IMG/VR virus record: IMGVR_UViG_3300030090_001109
Span: 1 to 44,337 of that record
DNA from: a virus
Length of the DNA: 44,337 nucleotides
Reading direction: 5' to 3' (one strand)
Shown here piece after piece: positions 34,541-41,031 of this stretch. A program made the translations under genes and the position numbers. Position 1 is the first letter of the stretch, and each line of letters starts with the position of its first letter. Below the pieces are notes generated by a model, which saw only the letters and a list, made by a program, of their open reading frames with translations, was not told the DNA's origin and did no database searches.

Positions 34541-34665
34541 CTGACCTTATATGTATCATCAGCTACCTGTTGTCTCATTAATTTAATCAACTCACGTTTA
34601 TGTGGATGAGTAGTTATACTGGTGAGCAGTGCACCAAGTCTTCTTTTTGTTGTTTGACTATTCAT
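34525..34665 (-). CDS. Small hypothetical protein, 46 residues
   Basis: The ORF begins MNSQTTKRRLGALLTSITTH and continues PHKRELIKLMRQQVADDTYK. It is basic and helical, of the size of phage excisionases or small DNA-binding proteins, though no helix-turn-helix can be claimed. It begins two bases after the stop of the 110-residue gene and precedes the integrase, an arrangement that would suit a recombination directionality factor; this is inference. Confidence 0.6.
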   Translation of the reverse strand: MNSQTTKRRLGALLTSITTHPHKRELIKLMRQQVADDTYKVSSLDR

Positions 34666-34667
34666 TA

Positions 34668-35000
34668 TTAAAAGTTCCAATCAATAAAAGTATCTGAAGG
34701 TCTAAGGTGATATAAACCATCGTTTGATACCATTGTTATTTCCAAGCCGCTTTCAATGCTCCTTTTCAATCGCTTCTTTGCGTGATGCTCGGTGTTGTAG
34801 TAGTGTTCTTCAACCTTTCCTGTTTCCATGTTACGAGTTCTAAATACACAGTACACAGAGTCAGGTATCTCATACCCGTGTATTTTCCAGCTGATTAAAT
34901 CATCATATGGAATTGATACAAAGTATGCGTCAGGTGTATCTTGTAAGGCTCTTACATTATTAGGAAAGTATTTTCTACGTTTACGTGGTTCACGTTTCAT
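34668..35000 (-). CDS. Hypothetical 110-residue protein
   Basis: MKREPRKRRKYFPNNVRALQ gives a basic start; the rest (YFVSIPYDDLISWKIHGYEI, then VYCVFRTRNMETGKVEEHYY) is a mix of strands and aromatic residues with a basic helix AKKRLKRSI. It overlaps the 55-residue gene upstream by 11 bases. I do not recognise the family. It is one of three genes between the operator array and the integrase and so belongs to the putative lysogeny or early-switch operon. Confidence 0.75.
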   Translation of the reverse strand: MKREPRKRRKYFPNNVRALQDTPDAYFVSIPYDDLISWKIHGYEIPDSVYCVFRTRNMETGKVEEHYYNTEHHAKKRLKRSIESGLEITMVSNDGLYHLRPSDTFIDWNF

Positions 35001-35157
35001 GATCTATATCTCGTATTTGTTTAACATCAATCAGCTCAAAACCTTTGGACTGAGTCCAGCAGTTAGCCTTCCATGCAGCCTCTTCGTCATCGATAGCATC
35101 AAAGAAACGCCAACGAGAATCACCAGTGACTCCATACATAACCTGATAAGTTTGCAT
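34990..35157 (-). CDS. Small hypothetical protein, 55 residues
   Basis: The ORF begins MQTYQVMYGVTGDSRWRFFD and continues AIDDEEAAWKANCWTQSKGF, with many aromatic residues and a folded-domain look (MYxVxGxSRWRxFxAxDxxEA resembles small single-domain phage proteins). It is the first ORF after the operator array and non-coding leader, and overlaps the next gene in an ATGA-like fashion. Its function is unknown. Confidence 0.65.
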   Translation of the reverse strand: MQTYQVMYGVTGDSRWRFFDAIDDEEAAWKANCWTQSKGFELIDVKQIRDIDHET

Positions 35158-35336
35158 TTGCAGCAGTTGTATTGTGAAAACCTGTAGGGTTTTGTGACAG
35201 TCAGGTATTGTCAGGGTGGGTTTGTTTTAGTAAATGTATCTGTAAATATACAGTGCGTCCTTGCGTTAGTTCACATCGCAGTTGCGTCCTTGCGTCCTTG
35301 GTGTTGGGAACCTCCTGGAAAAAATTAAAAAAAGAG
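35158..35336. other. Non-coding leader between operator array and first ORF
   Basis: No credible ORF. It contains three copies of TGCGTCCT within 35262-35300 and an inverted repeat AAAACC-TGTAG-GGTTTT near 35178-35194. On the minus strand an excellent Shine-Dalgarno-like AGGAGG (35317-35312) is followed by no start codon at proper distance. The minus-strand T-rich run CTCTTTTTTTAATTTTTT lies next to the first operator dyad. Confidence 0.55.
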
Positions 35337-35427
35337 TAGTACATTTGTACTATATATAATACATTTGTACTATAGTATGTTTGTACTATAATACATTTGT
35401 ACTATTTAATATAATACATTTGTACTA
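35337..35427. promoter_or_regulatory. Tandem array of five LexA-box-like dyads
   Basis: Five copies of a 16-bp dyad: 35337-35352 TAGTACATTTGTACTA (perfect), 35357-35372 TAATACATTTGTACTA, 35373-35388 TAGTATGTTTGTACTA, 35389-35404 and 35412-35427 (both TAATACATTTGTACTA). Centre spacing is 20, 16, 16 and 23 bp. The perfect copy fits the cyanobacterial LexA-box pattern RGTACNNNDGTWCB; the others keep the right half. Intervening AT-rich DNA (TATTATA-type on the minus strand) offers -10 elements that bound protein would cover. In RNA the first copy plus its T-run could also act as a weak terminator for the upstream operon. A sixth copy is at 38100. Confidence 0.75.
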
Positions 35428-35442
35428 CTTTTGACTATGAAA

Positions 35443-35646
35443 TTAAACCAGGTCGCCCAATATTTGTTTAGCCTGGTAATAGCAATATTTAATCTCATAT
35501 GCTTTTAATTGCATCTTGAGACTTTGAACCAGTTTGTGAGCCTCGGCCCGTTGTTGGTCATTCTCGGCAACTTTGACGTTTACTAATTGTTGAATTAGTG
35601 CCCGTCTAAGTGAATAATTGCTCTTTTGTTTTTGGTAAGTATTCAT
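35443..35646 (-). CDS. Hypothetical 67-residue protein, end of early operon
   Basis: I start it at MNTYQKQKSNYSLRRALIQQ (35646). The open frame extends upstream to a TTG at 35742, but that part is aromatic/Asn-rich and overlaps the previous gene. The protein is helical with Gln/Lys/Ala-rich sequence (NVKVAENDQQRAEAHKLVQS) and could be coiled coil. It is followed directly by the operator array. No family is recognised. Confidence 0.6.
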   Translation of the reverse strand: MNTYQKQKSNYSLRRALIQQLVNVKVAENDQQRAEAHKLVQSLKMQLKAYEIKYCYYQAKQILGDLV

Positions 35647-35722
35647 AGACTTTTTTATATTAGGGTGTTTTTTAAAAAAATATATAAAATGATTGTTAAG
35701 CATATAAAAACAATTAACGAGG

Positions 35723-36394
35723 TCATAATAAAACCTCGTCAACTTTTTTCTTTTGTGTGCCGTGTGCTATGAATGCGACTATAAAATTACGTTGCTTAGA
35801 ACATAATTTACACGTAGAGCATGTTACACCGTCTTTAATTTGTGCGGGGCATACAACCACACGCCGCCCGCCTGGTGTTGTTTTTGGTGGCTTATCTTTT
35901 GAATTAACCACAGTAACGGCGGGTAAGTCGTAATTATCGGCGACATAATCGGCGGCCTCTAATGATTCAGTGCTTACATTTATTGTGAGTCCTAATTTGT
36001 TTGCCTCTTGTAATGCCTTTATATTGTGCGGCGTGTGTTTATGGTGGCTATAAGTATAAGACTTACGGCCCTTATTAGCTTTTACTAATTGCCTTAATAA
36101 AAAGGTATCAATAACGCCGTTTTGGTGGGGTAGGTCCCCCGCCTGGTTTAACCGTATTAACTGGTTAAGTGGTTGTTGCTCAATAAATGAACATAAACCG
36201 TCCCAGTCTGTAAGGTTCGACTGTGTGCCGTTGCTTACTTTGTGCCAGTGTAAAGCAAGCGGGCCGCTTTTAGCGTAGCAACCACTATTAATAAAGGGAC
36301 AAGACGGCGGGCACGTTGCCGCCTCTGTTGTTGTAGTCGGTATTGGTCCGACTTTCCGATTATTAGATTTTTTGGTAATGTGAACTAATACCAT
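35723..36394 (-). CDS. Cys-rich phage protein, GP88-like family
   Basis: 223 residues. N-terminal RKVGPIPTTTTEAATCPPSC followed by PFINSGCYAKSGPL gives Cys28, Cys32 and Cys39; the C-terminal part has Cys182, Cys192, Cys195 and Cys198 (VVVCPAQ and TCSTCKLC). The middle has RLNQAGDLPHQ and YTYSHHKHT, ending in ITINVSTES-like strands. I recognise this pattern from phage proteins annotated as gene product 88-like; the Cys pattern suggests a metal or iron-sulfur site. The role is unknown. It lies in the early region after two hairpins and is the largest early protein. Confidence 0.78.
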   Translation of the reverse strand: MVLVHITKKSNNRKVGPIPTTTTEAATCPPSCPFINSGCYAKSGPLALHWHKVSNGTQSNLTDWDGLCSFIEQQPLNQLIRLNQAGDLPHQNGVIDTFLLRQLVKANKGRKSYTYSHHKHTPHNIKALQEANKLGLTINVSTESLEAADYVADNYDLPAVTVVNSKDKPPKTTPGGRRVVVCPAQIKDGVTCSTCKLCSKQRNFIVAFIAHGTQKKKVDEVLL

Positions 36395-36407
36395 TTTTTA
36401 AGTTGAA

Positions 36408-36424
36408 CCGCTCTCAGTGAGCGG
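36408..36424 (-). other. Hairpin in front of the Cys-rich gene
   Basis: CCGCTC-TCAGT-GAGCGG, six-base-pair GC-rich stem in an AT-rich genome, ending 14 bases before the ATG of the Cys-rich gene. It is not followed by a T-run on the minus strand, so it is more likely a translation or mRNA-processing element than a terminator. Confidence 0.5.
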
Positions 36425-36434
36425 CAATAGTAAA

Positions 36435-36453
36435 GGGCGGAATTGAACCGCCC
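36435..36453 (-). other. Hairpin resembling a tRNA T-arm
   Basis: On the minus strand GGGCGG-TTCAATT-CCGCCC; the inner five pairs and seven-base loop TTCAATT match the tRNA T-arm pattern (TTCRANY). Flanking AGTAAGG and CTTTACT could pair over seven bases with one G-U. It has no D- or anticodon arm, so it is not a tRNA. It could be an attenuator or terminator (TTTACT follows), an RNA-processing site, or a relic of a tRNA-derived attachment site. Confidence 0.45.
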
Positions 36454-36479
36454 ATAAAGCCTTACTTTTTTACTTGTTG

Positions 36480-36764
36480 TTAGTCGTCATCGTGCTCATC
36501 ACATGTGCACGGCTCTAACTCCCATAAACGGTGAACTACATCTTGAAAAGGTTTATCTTTTTTGACAACTTCATAACAAAGATGCACAATTGTATCTTCT
36601 AAATGGTTGTCTACGGTTGCATGCGGTGCGACATCTTTAATTAATTTAATAACATCCCATCGCTCTTGACCGTATTTTTTAAATAAAGCTCTTTGAGCGT
36701 CTAATTGTGTCTCGTTAGTTCCGACAATGTCAGTTTTAACAAGTGCGGGTTTTTTAGTAGCCAT
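36480..36764 (-). CDS. Hypothetical 94-residue early protein
   Basis: MATKKPALVKTDIVGTNETQ opens a protein with a helical middle (QRALFKKYGQERWDVIKLIK) and an acidic, Cys/His-containing end (LEPCTCDEHDDD). The C-x-C plus His could bind metal weakly. It lies in the early operon, six bases from the 83-residue gene's stop, and is followed by two hairpins. No family is recognised. Confidence 0.75.
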   Translation of the reverse strand: MATKKPALVKTDIVGTNETQLDAQRALFKKYGQERWDVIKLIKDVAPHATVDNHLEDTIVHLCYEVVKKDKPFQDVVHRLWELEPCTCDEHDDD

Positions 36765-36770
36765 TTGTTT

Positions 36771-37022
36771 TTAATGTGGTTTAAAGTTAATTTTAAATCT
36801 TGCCTCAGTTTTTGGTTTTTTAAACTTGGCAATGTTTGGAAGTTCGGGCGGTGCCTGGTCTAGAAAGTTGTCTAGCTCACTGGCCGCCCTTTCACACATT
36901 TTAATTTCTGCTAATTGATCACTAGTTAAGTAATGATAATTAGCTAGACTTAACAACCTTAACCGTTTTGTTTGTACTTGTTTAAGTAAATAACGGGCCG
37001 TTGTTAGTTTTTGGTCGGACAT
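36771..37022 (-). CDS. Hypothetical 83-residue early protein
   Basis: MSDQKLTTARYLLKQVQTKR opens a basic, helical protein; LRLLSLANYHYLTSDQLAEI and a helix with ERAASELDNFLDQAPPELPN follow, with a basic C-terminus. It overlaps the preceding gene by 19 bases. Such small basic proteins in the early region of T7-like phages often target host enzymes. This is by analogy only. Confidence 0.75.
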   Translation of the reverse strand: MSDQKLTTARYLLKQVQTKRLRLLSLANYHYLTSDQLAEIKMCERAASELDNFLDQAPPELPNIAKFKKPKTEARFKINFKPH

Positions 37023-37198
37023 TGTGTCACTCCTGTAATGTGTGATTTTAACGCTATGCGTTTATTGTGAAACATCATCAAAGCGTTTATTTCATTAACC
37101 GCTTTAACGTTGTAGGTTTTTATATCGTCCCTAGTTCCCCAGGTCGTATATGTCACTACATAATCACGTAATACATTAAACTTACTAATCATTGACAT
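37004..37198 (-). CDS. Hypothetical 64-residue early protein
   Basis: MSMISKFNVLRDYVVTYTTW, then KTYNVKAVNEINALMMFHNK: a small protein with a beta-strand start and a helix. It overlaps both neighbours by 14-19 bases, as expected in a tightly coupled early operon. No family is recognised. Confidence 0.7.
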   Translation of the reverse strand: MSMISKFNVLRDYVVTYTTWGTRDDIKTYNVKAVNEINALMMFHNKRIALKSHITGVTQCPTKN

Positions 37199-37442
37199 AA
37201 TCCAGTTTAAACAACGCTTTTAATATGTCCCGTACATATTCACGGTCCATAGTATCGCCGTAAAAAGGTTTATTGACATACTCACGGTCAGTGAGTCGGT
37301 ATATTATGGCCTCGGCTATTTGTAAAGGGGTTGCCCCCATATCATAGATACCGCCTGGGCCGTAATAACTAGTAACATAATCAATAAAACCTAGACCAAA
37401 ATGTAACTCTTTTGGCTCTTGTAATGCTCTAAAAATGCCCAT
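37185..37442 (-). CDS. Hypothetical 85-residue early protein
   Basis: MGIFRALQEPKELHFGLGFI, then ATPLQIAEAIIYRLTDREYV and VRDILKALFKLDYVND. Mostly helical and rich in Tyr/Asp. It begins two bases after the stop of the 73-residue gene. No family is recognised. Confidence 0.72.
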   Translation of the reverse strand: MGIFRALQEPKELHFGLGFIDYVTSYYGPGGIYDMGATPLQIAEAIIYRLTDREYVNKPFYGDTMDREYVRDILKALFKLDYVND

Positions 37443-37444
37443 GA

Positions 37445-37666
37445 TTATTTAATAGTGTTTAAACTTACTTTTGGAGACATAACTAGTTCAATAGTGTAGC
37501 CAAGTTTCTCAAGTGCTCTGAAGTCGTAACGGTCAAGTGTTTTCTTTTTTGTTAATGCTTCGAGTGCTTCGGCCTGGGCCTCGTCTTTTACATAGTTGTA
37601 AGGTGTTCCGTAATGGTTTTCTATGTAAACTTGAATGACTTTGTTTGTGTCTGTTTGAGTAGCCAT
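37445..37666 (-). CDS. Hypothetical 73-residue early protein
   Basis: MATQTDTNKVIQVYIENHYG, then DEAQAEALEALTKKKTLDRY. The fold looks like one strand followed by helices. Its ATG is preceded by TTCACCCTTTAATT, identical to the 14 bases before the 54-residue gene upstream, which suggests a shared regulatory or translation-start element. Confidence 0.72.
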   Translation of the reverse strand: MATQTDTNKVIQVYIENHYGTPYNYVKDEAQAEALEALTKKKTLDRYDFRALEKLGYTIELVMSPKVSLNTIK

Positions 37667-37751
37667 AATTAAAGGGTGAATAAATGACGTTTAATTGTAG
37701 AGTCTTAAGGACTCTTTAAAACTTACAAAGTAAGCTTTAAGGAATCGTTAA

Positions 37752-37916
37752 TTAATGTTGTATAGGATTCCAGGGCGTAACCATTAATGAATAATCGTTA
37801 GATGTTGCTTTTAGATCTCTCATTAATGAGTAGTAAGTTGCACTGGTAATATCAGTACTTCTTACAAGTTTAAATAATACTGGAATGTATTTTTCTTTTA
37901 ATGATTGATTAATCAT
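37752..37916 (-). CDS. Small hypothetical protein, 54 residues; first early gene
   Basis: The ORF begins MINQSLKEKYIPVLFKLVRS, continues TDITSATYYSLMRDLKATSN and ends VTPWNPIQH. It shares the TTCACCCTTTAATTATG start region with the next gene (37666). It is the first ORF after the long non-coding stretch that starts at 38292, so it may be the first gene expressed on entry. No family is recognised. Confidence 0.65.
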   Translation of the reverse strand: MINQSLKEKYIPVLFKLVRSTDITSATYYSLMRDLKATSNDYSLMVTPWNPIQH

Positions 37917-38008
37917 AATTAAAGGGTGAATGAAAGTTAATAAGTAACTCTTAACGAGTACTTAATATTTATATTGCCAGTACTTACAGAATAAAGCAAA
38001 TATAAAAA

Positions 38009-38024
38009 GTACGGGTAACCGTAC
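38009..38024 (-). terminator. Candidate terminator or operator dyad
   Basis: On the minus strand GTACGG-TTAC-CCGTAC followed by TTTTTATATTTG. The stem has six pairs and a four-base loop, with a short U-run: a weak-to-moderate intrinsic terminator. The symmetry would also suit a repressor site. Confidence 0.5.
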
Positions 38025-38099
38025 AAAGTAGCAATAAATATTAAACGCCTACAGATCTCTACTAATTGAGACACAAAAACCCAGGCCACGGCTAAATAC

Positions 38100-38115
38100 T
38101 AGTACAAATGTACTA
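38100..38115. promoter_or_regulatory. LexA-box-like dyad, single copy
   Basis: TAGTACAAATGTACTA, a perfect dyad and the reverse complement of the perfect copy at 35337-35352. It fits RGTACNNNDGTWCB on both strands. It is followed by TATATATAG, a possible -10 region, and lies about 180 bases upstream of the first early gene. Confidence 0.7.
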
Positions 38116-38197
38116 TATATAGGCTAAAATCGCTACAAAATACCAACTTAACACCCCATAACACGGTAAAAACGTAGTCATAGCCTAGGTTTAAGCC

Positions 38198-38235
38198 AGT
38201 CTAAGAGACTAGCGACCTGGTAAAAATCGACCAGG
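38198..38235. other. Two adjacent short hairpins
   Basis: AGTCT-AAG-AGACT (38198-38210) and CCTGGT-AAAAATCG-ACCAGG (38216-38235), immediately followed by a GC-rich patch unlike the surrounding DNA. Neither has a T-run. They could be packaging or concatemer-processing signals, which is inference from location. Confidence 0.4.
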
Positions 38236-38292
38236 GGCCGCAGGGGGTGACCTTGGCGGTACGACTATATATACTGGCTAGAGAAATTTATG

Positions 38293-38553
38293 TCATTTTT
38301 TATCGACTTCACCTATCGACATTTCCCAGCCGTCATCTGTCTTTTTCATCACTACCGTTGGCTTCTTGACCTCGTCTAACACTTGTTTCTTGTAATTATT
38401 TATAGCCTCATCCACAGTTTGCTTAGTTCGTATGCTAATATACTGTTGTTCTATCCCCATCAAGTAACCCAGTATGATCCAGTTCAATGGTTTCCAAGGA
38501 GTCTTCAGACTCTTGTAGATACGTCTAAAACGATCTAGTTTTAACTTAGGCAT
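38293..38553 (-). CDS. Hypothetical 86-residue protein
   Basis: MPKLKLDRFRRIYKSLKTPW gives a basic amphipathic start, WIILGYLMGIEQQYISIRTK a short hydrophobic stretch, and the rest is charged (DEVKKPTVVMKKTDDGWEMS). It is separated from the terminase by a terminator and from the early operon by non-coding DNA, so it has its own transcription and may be the leftmost or rightmost gene on the linear genome. No family is recognised. Confidence 0.7.
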   Translation of the reverse strand: MPKLKLDRFRRIYKSLKTPWKPLNWIILGYLMGIEQQYISIRTKQTVDEAINNYKKQVLDEVKKPTVVMKKTDDGWEMSIGEVDKK

Positions 38554-38652
38554 ATATCATGTATAATACGTAATATCACTATCTAATTATTACAGTTCGT
38601 TTACTTAGATAGAGAGAGGTGCTTTAAAGTAATATCATTAACGGATATTAAA

Positions 38653-38681
38653 GTAAAGAGGAGGTTGTGTCTCCCCTTTAC
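38653..38681 (-). terminator. Late transcription terminator after terminase
   Basis: On the minus strand GTAAAGGGGAG-ACACAAC-CTCCTCTTTAC: eleven pairs with one G-U and a seven-base loop, followed by TTTAATAT. It lies about 50 bases after the large terminase stop. A purine-rich run (AAGAGGGGGAAGGAGAAGGG) precedes it. It would end late transcripts before the genome end. Confidence 0.75.
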
Positions 38682-38730
38682 AGAGAAAGAAGTCCACCCT
38701 TCTCCTTCCCCCTCTTATTCCGACCTCTGC

Positions 38731-40464
38731 CTAAGTCCAGGTGGGGACTGAGTTCCCGTCAACGTTACCTTGGGCTTGTTGTCTTTGGTCTACATCCATC
38801 CCTAATACTAGATGATTAGCACTTGACTGTGGGTCATCTAGGAAAGCTTGTAGTATGTCATCCCACTCTTCACGTTTACGTAGTTTGATCTGTTCGAGAG
38901 CTGAAATAGATAATGCATCGGTAAAGTATTTAACGCCTTGAGCTAGACAGTCTATTCTGTCATCATGTCTCACTGCAAACTTCATACGACACATACGACT
39001 CATCTGGTAAAAGAGCATATAGAGGAGCCTACTTTCAGGTGCACTGTCTTTGTTTGAGCTGTAATCCCACTCAATAACCCCACGGTCAACAATAAGACGA
39101 TGCTGGTTAAGAATAGGTTCAAGCGAGTCAATGATTCTGTCTTCCTTCCGAACATTTGCACGAACCTCATCAATAAGAATCTGTTGTTTTGTCTGTTGTA
39201 TATGTTTTTTAAATAATTCACTTACGATACCATCTCCGAAGTTTGTTTCGATAACCAATGTTGTAACGTTATACTTTTTGCAACCTTTAAGGATATCGAG
39301 CAAGGTATTATCACTGTACCCATCTCTGTATGCTCGCATTTCATGCAAATAGAGGAACCCGTTTTTTTGGGATATATAGGCAGCAGCAGTTTCATCTGTT
39401 CCTCGCCCTGATGGGTCAACGGAGCAGATTGTTTCATCATACTCTGTCCATTCTCCTTGCAGTTGCATAGGCGAATAGAAATAATCTCCTGGAAGTCCAA
39501 CGGTAGGTAAGTCTTTAAGGACGTTTCTGGGATCGGAGCACCATATGACATTGTCGGGTGCTTTAGTAGGATTAACACTAGTAACAATGAGGTCAGCCAT
39601 TTTAAGAGGAAACTTCTCAGCGTCACTAAGAGTTGTGTCAAGTTGAAACTGTAGCATAAAGTTACTACGTCCCATTGCTGCTTCTCTTTGTAGGAGATCC
39701 TCGTCACTAAATCTGTCTGGATCTGTGCAGTCTCCAGCTGATGCTCCATTGTCAATGTCTTCCTGTAGTTGTGGTGCTAGTAGTCCCTCGTATGGCGTTG
39801 AATCTTTAGGAAAACGAGCTGGCCATACAAAGGGACGGTAGTTCCGTTCAGCAAGTTTTCTATATACTGTGAAAGTAGTCTGGGGTGTTCCCAGATACAT
39901 AATGCGACTATCATCATTAGGTGTAAGAATAGATTCGGCTTCAGTACAGAGCTGTAAGAGTTTCTCTCTCATTAGTTCTGTCATACTATTACCTGGCACT
40001 TCTATATCATCTAGAATCATGAGGTCAGCTCTTGATCCAGTTAACTGACCAGTGATACCCACAGACTTTACTGAGGGTGCCTGGTGAGGTGCACAGTTAA
40101 CATCAAATGATATACGTGACCAACGTGCATCATCACTTTTAGGCTGTAGATGCTTGAGCCACTGTGTTTCTATAATTAGTTTCTGTAAAAATATAGACAT
40201 GTTATCTGCTCTTTCTTTAGATGCAGATATAATCATTATTTTTTTTTCTGGATCTTTGAACAAGGTCCATAACACAAAAGCACCAGTAATCCAAGATTTA
40301 CCAACACCTCGAAAAGCTTGAATCTGGAGTCTCTTGGGTCCTGATTGTAAGTAGTCTGCGATGGCATATTGTGCTCTAGTAGGTTGGGGTAGATCAAGCT
40401 GGTCCCACAAAGCTTGCAGAAACAGCTTGAAATCGCCCTGTAAGGCGGTTAAAACGTCACTCAT
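38731..40464 (-). CDS. terL: Terminase large subunit (T7 gp19-like)
   Basis: 577 residues from the ATG at 40464 (a TTG lies two codons upstream). The ATPase motor has Walker A RGVGKS (residues 52-57) and Walker B LMILDD (148-153) with the catalytic acidic residue after it; MYLGTPQT is the coupling motif. The nuclease domain begins at CSVDPSGRGTDETAAA (about residue 345), with the further acidic sites ETNFGDG and HDDRIDCLAQ. The protein cuts concatemers and drives DNA into the capsid through the portal. It overlaps the HNH gene by eight bases. Confidence 0.96.
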   Translation of the reverse strand: MSDVLTALQGDFKLFLQALWDQLDLPQPTRAQYAIADYLQSGPKRLQIQAFRGVGKSWITGAFVLWTLFKDPEKKIMIISASKERADNMSIFLQKLIIETQWLKHLQPKSDDARWSRISFDVNCAPHQAPSVKSVGITGQLTGSRADLMILDDIEVPGNSMTELMREKLLQLCTEAESILTPNDDSRIMYLGTPQTTFTVYRKLAERNYRPFVWPARFPKDSTPYEGLLAPQLQEDIDNGASAGDCTDPDRFSDEDLLQREAAMGRSNFMLQFQLDTTLSDAEKFPLKMADLIVTSVNPTKAPDNVIWCSDPRNVLKDLPTVGLPGDYFYSPMQLQGEWTEYDETICSVDPSGRGTDETAAAYISQKNGFLYLHEMRAYRDGYSDNTLLDILKGCKKYNVTTLVIETNFGDGIVSELFKKHIQQTKQQILIDEVRANVRKEDRIIDSLEPILNQHRLIVDRGVIEWDYSSNKDSAPESRLLYMLFYQMSRMCRMKFAVRHDDRIDCLAQGVKYFTDALSISALEQIKLRKREEWDDILQAFLDDPQSSANHLVLGMDVDQRQQAQGNVDGNSVPTWT

Positions 40465-40792
40465 ATGCAATATGATCTAATATTCTTTTCTCTCGCTGTG
40501 GGATGTGTCCAAACGTGCTACGCATCCAATACAGCCAGTTCATACTACCTTTATCCTGATTACATTTTCTACATGCGGGTACAAGATTTGATTGTAAATC
40601 TTCTCCGCCAAGTGTTCTAGGCTTGACATGGTCAAGTGTAAGTTCGTGTAATTCATAATTTCCTCCGCAATAAACACATGTACAGTTGAAGTGCTCTTTT
40701 ATAGCTCTTCTCCAGAGCCGTTTAGATTCTGAACTTGTCATGGTTATTAAGTTGTGTAAGTAATGTTCTGGACTAGGTAGTAAAGGGGTCAT
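40457..40792 (-). CDS. HNH endonuclease beside terminase
   Basis: 111 residues. The HNH core is LHELTLDHVKPRTLGGEDLQ (Asp-His pair) followed by SNLVPACRKCNQDKG (Asn and zinc Cys pair); the first zinc pair is CVYCGG. HNH proteins next to terminases are common and in some phages are needed for cos-type cleavage; others are homing enzymes. Nothing distinguishes the two here. An internal ATG at 40741 (MTSSESKRLW) could also be the start. Confidence 0.88.
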   Translation of the reverse strand: MTPLLPSPEHYLHNLITMTSSESKRLWRRAIKEHFNCTCVYCGGNYELHELTLDHVKPRTLGGEDLQSNLVPACRKCNQDKGSMNWLYWMRSTFGHIPQREKRILDHIAYE

Positions 40793-41031
40793 TTTTTAGT
40801 TCTGCTTTGTCTGTTTTTAGATCTGTGTTGTGGTCTGCCACTGGTTTTGCTGCCTTTATAGTGGGCTGCATCCATTTTGGAACCTTTTGGTATCTCTAAC
40901 TTAGCTCGAAGCTTCTGTGCATTTTTAATAATGCTTTTACCCTTATCAGTTTTATTGTATTTAGTTTGCTGAACTAAACGTTTCTGTCTAGCTTTTTTAT
41001 TTTTACGATAATATTCAGCGGTTTCTGCCAT
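40789..41031 (-). CDS. Small very basic protein, 80 residues
   Basis: MAETAEYYRKNKKARQKRLV, then KGKSIIKNAQKLRAKLEIPK and MDAAHYKGSKTSGRPQHRSK. It resembles the small marine-phage proteins with EYYxxNxxARxKK and a C-terminal D(M)xH motif that sit next to HNH or terminase genes. Strongly basic, probably DNA-binding. It overlaps the HNH gene by four bases and the small terminase gene by 17. Confidence 0.75.
   Translation of the reverse strand: MAETAEYYRKNKKARQKRLVQQTKYNKTDKGKSIIKNAQKLRAKLEIPKGSKMDAAHYKGSKTSGRPQHRSKNRQSRTKK

Larger units (their letters stand above)
37917..38292. other. Non-coding early control region, probably near the genome end
   Basis: 376 bases without a credible ORF. It contains a dyad GTACGG-GTAA-CCGTAC (38009-38024), followed on the minus strand by TTTTTATA and so a possible terminator; a LexA-box-like dyad (38100-38115); two short hairpins (38198-38210 and 38216-38235); and a GC-rich patch (38235-38262). 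In T7-like genomes the terminal repeat and early promoters lie between the last late gene and the first early gene, which is this place. Confidence 0.6.

Noticed and set aside
34529-34560. attP core near the integrase (GGTCTAGACTGCTGACC)
   Set aside because: It suggests an anticodon arm loosely, but no valid 5-bp stem with a 7-base anticodon loop can be formed, and it is coding for the end of a 46-residue protein.
35337-35427. CRISPR-like array
   Set aside because: The repeats are 16-bp dyads with 0-7 bp between them and no spacer-sized unique sequence; they fit protein-binding sites.
36427-36466. tRNA gene
   Set aside because: Only a T-arm-like hairpin and possible acceptor pairing are present; D-arm and anticodon arm are missing.
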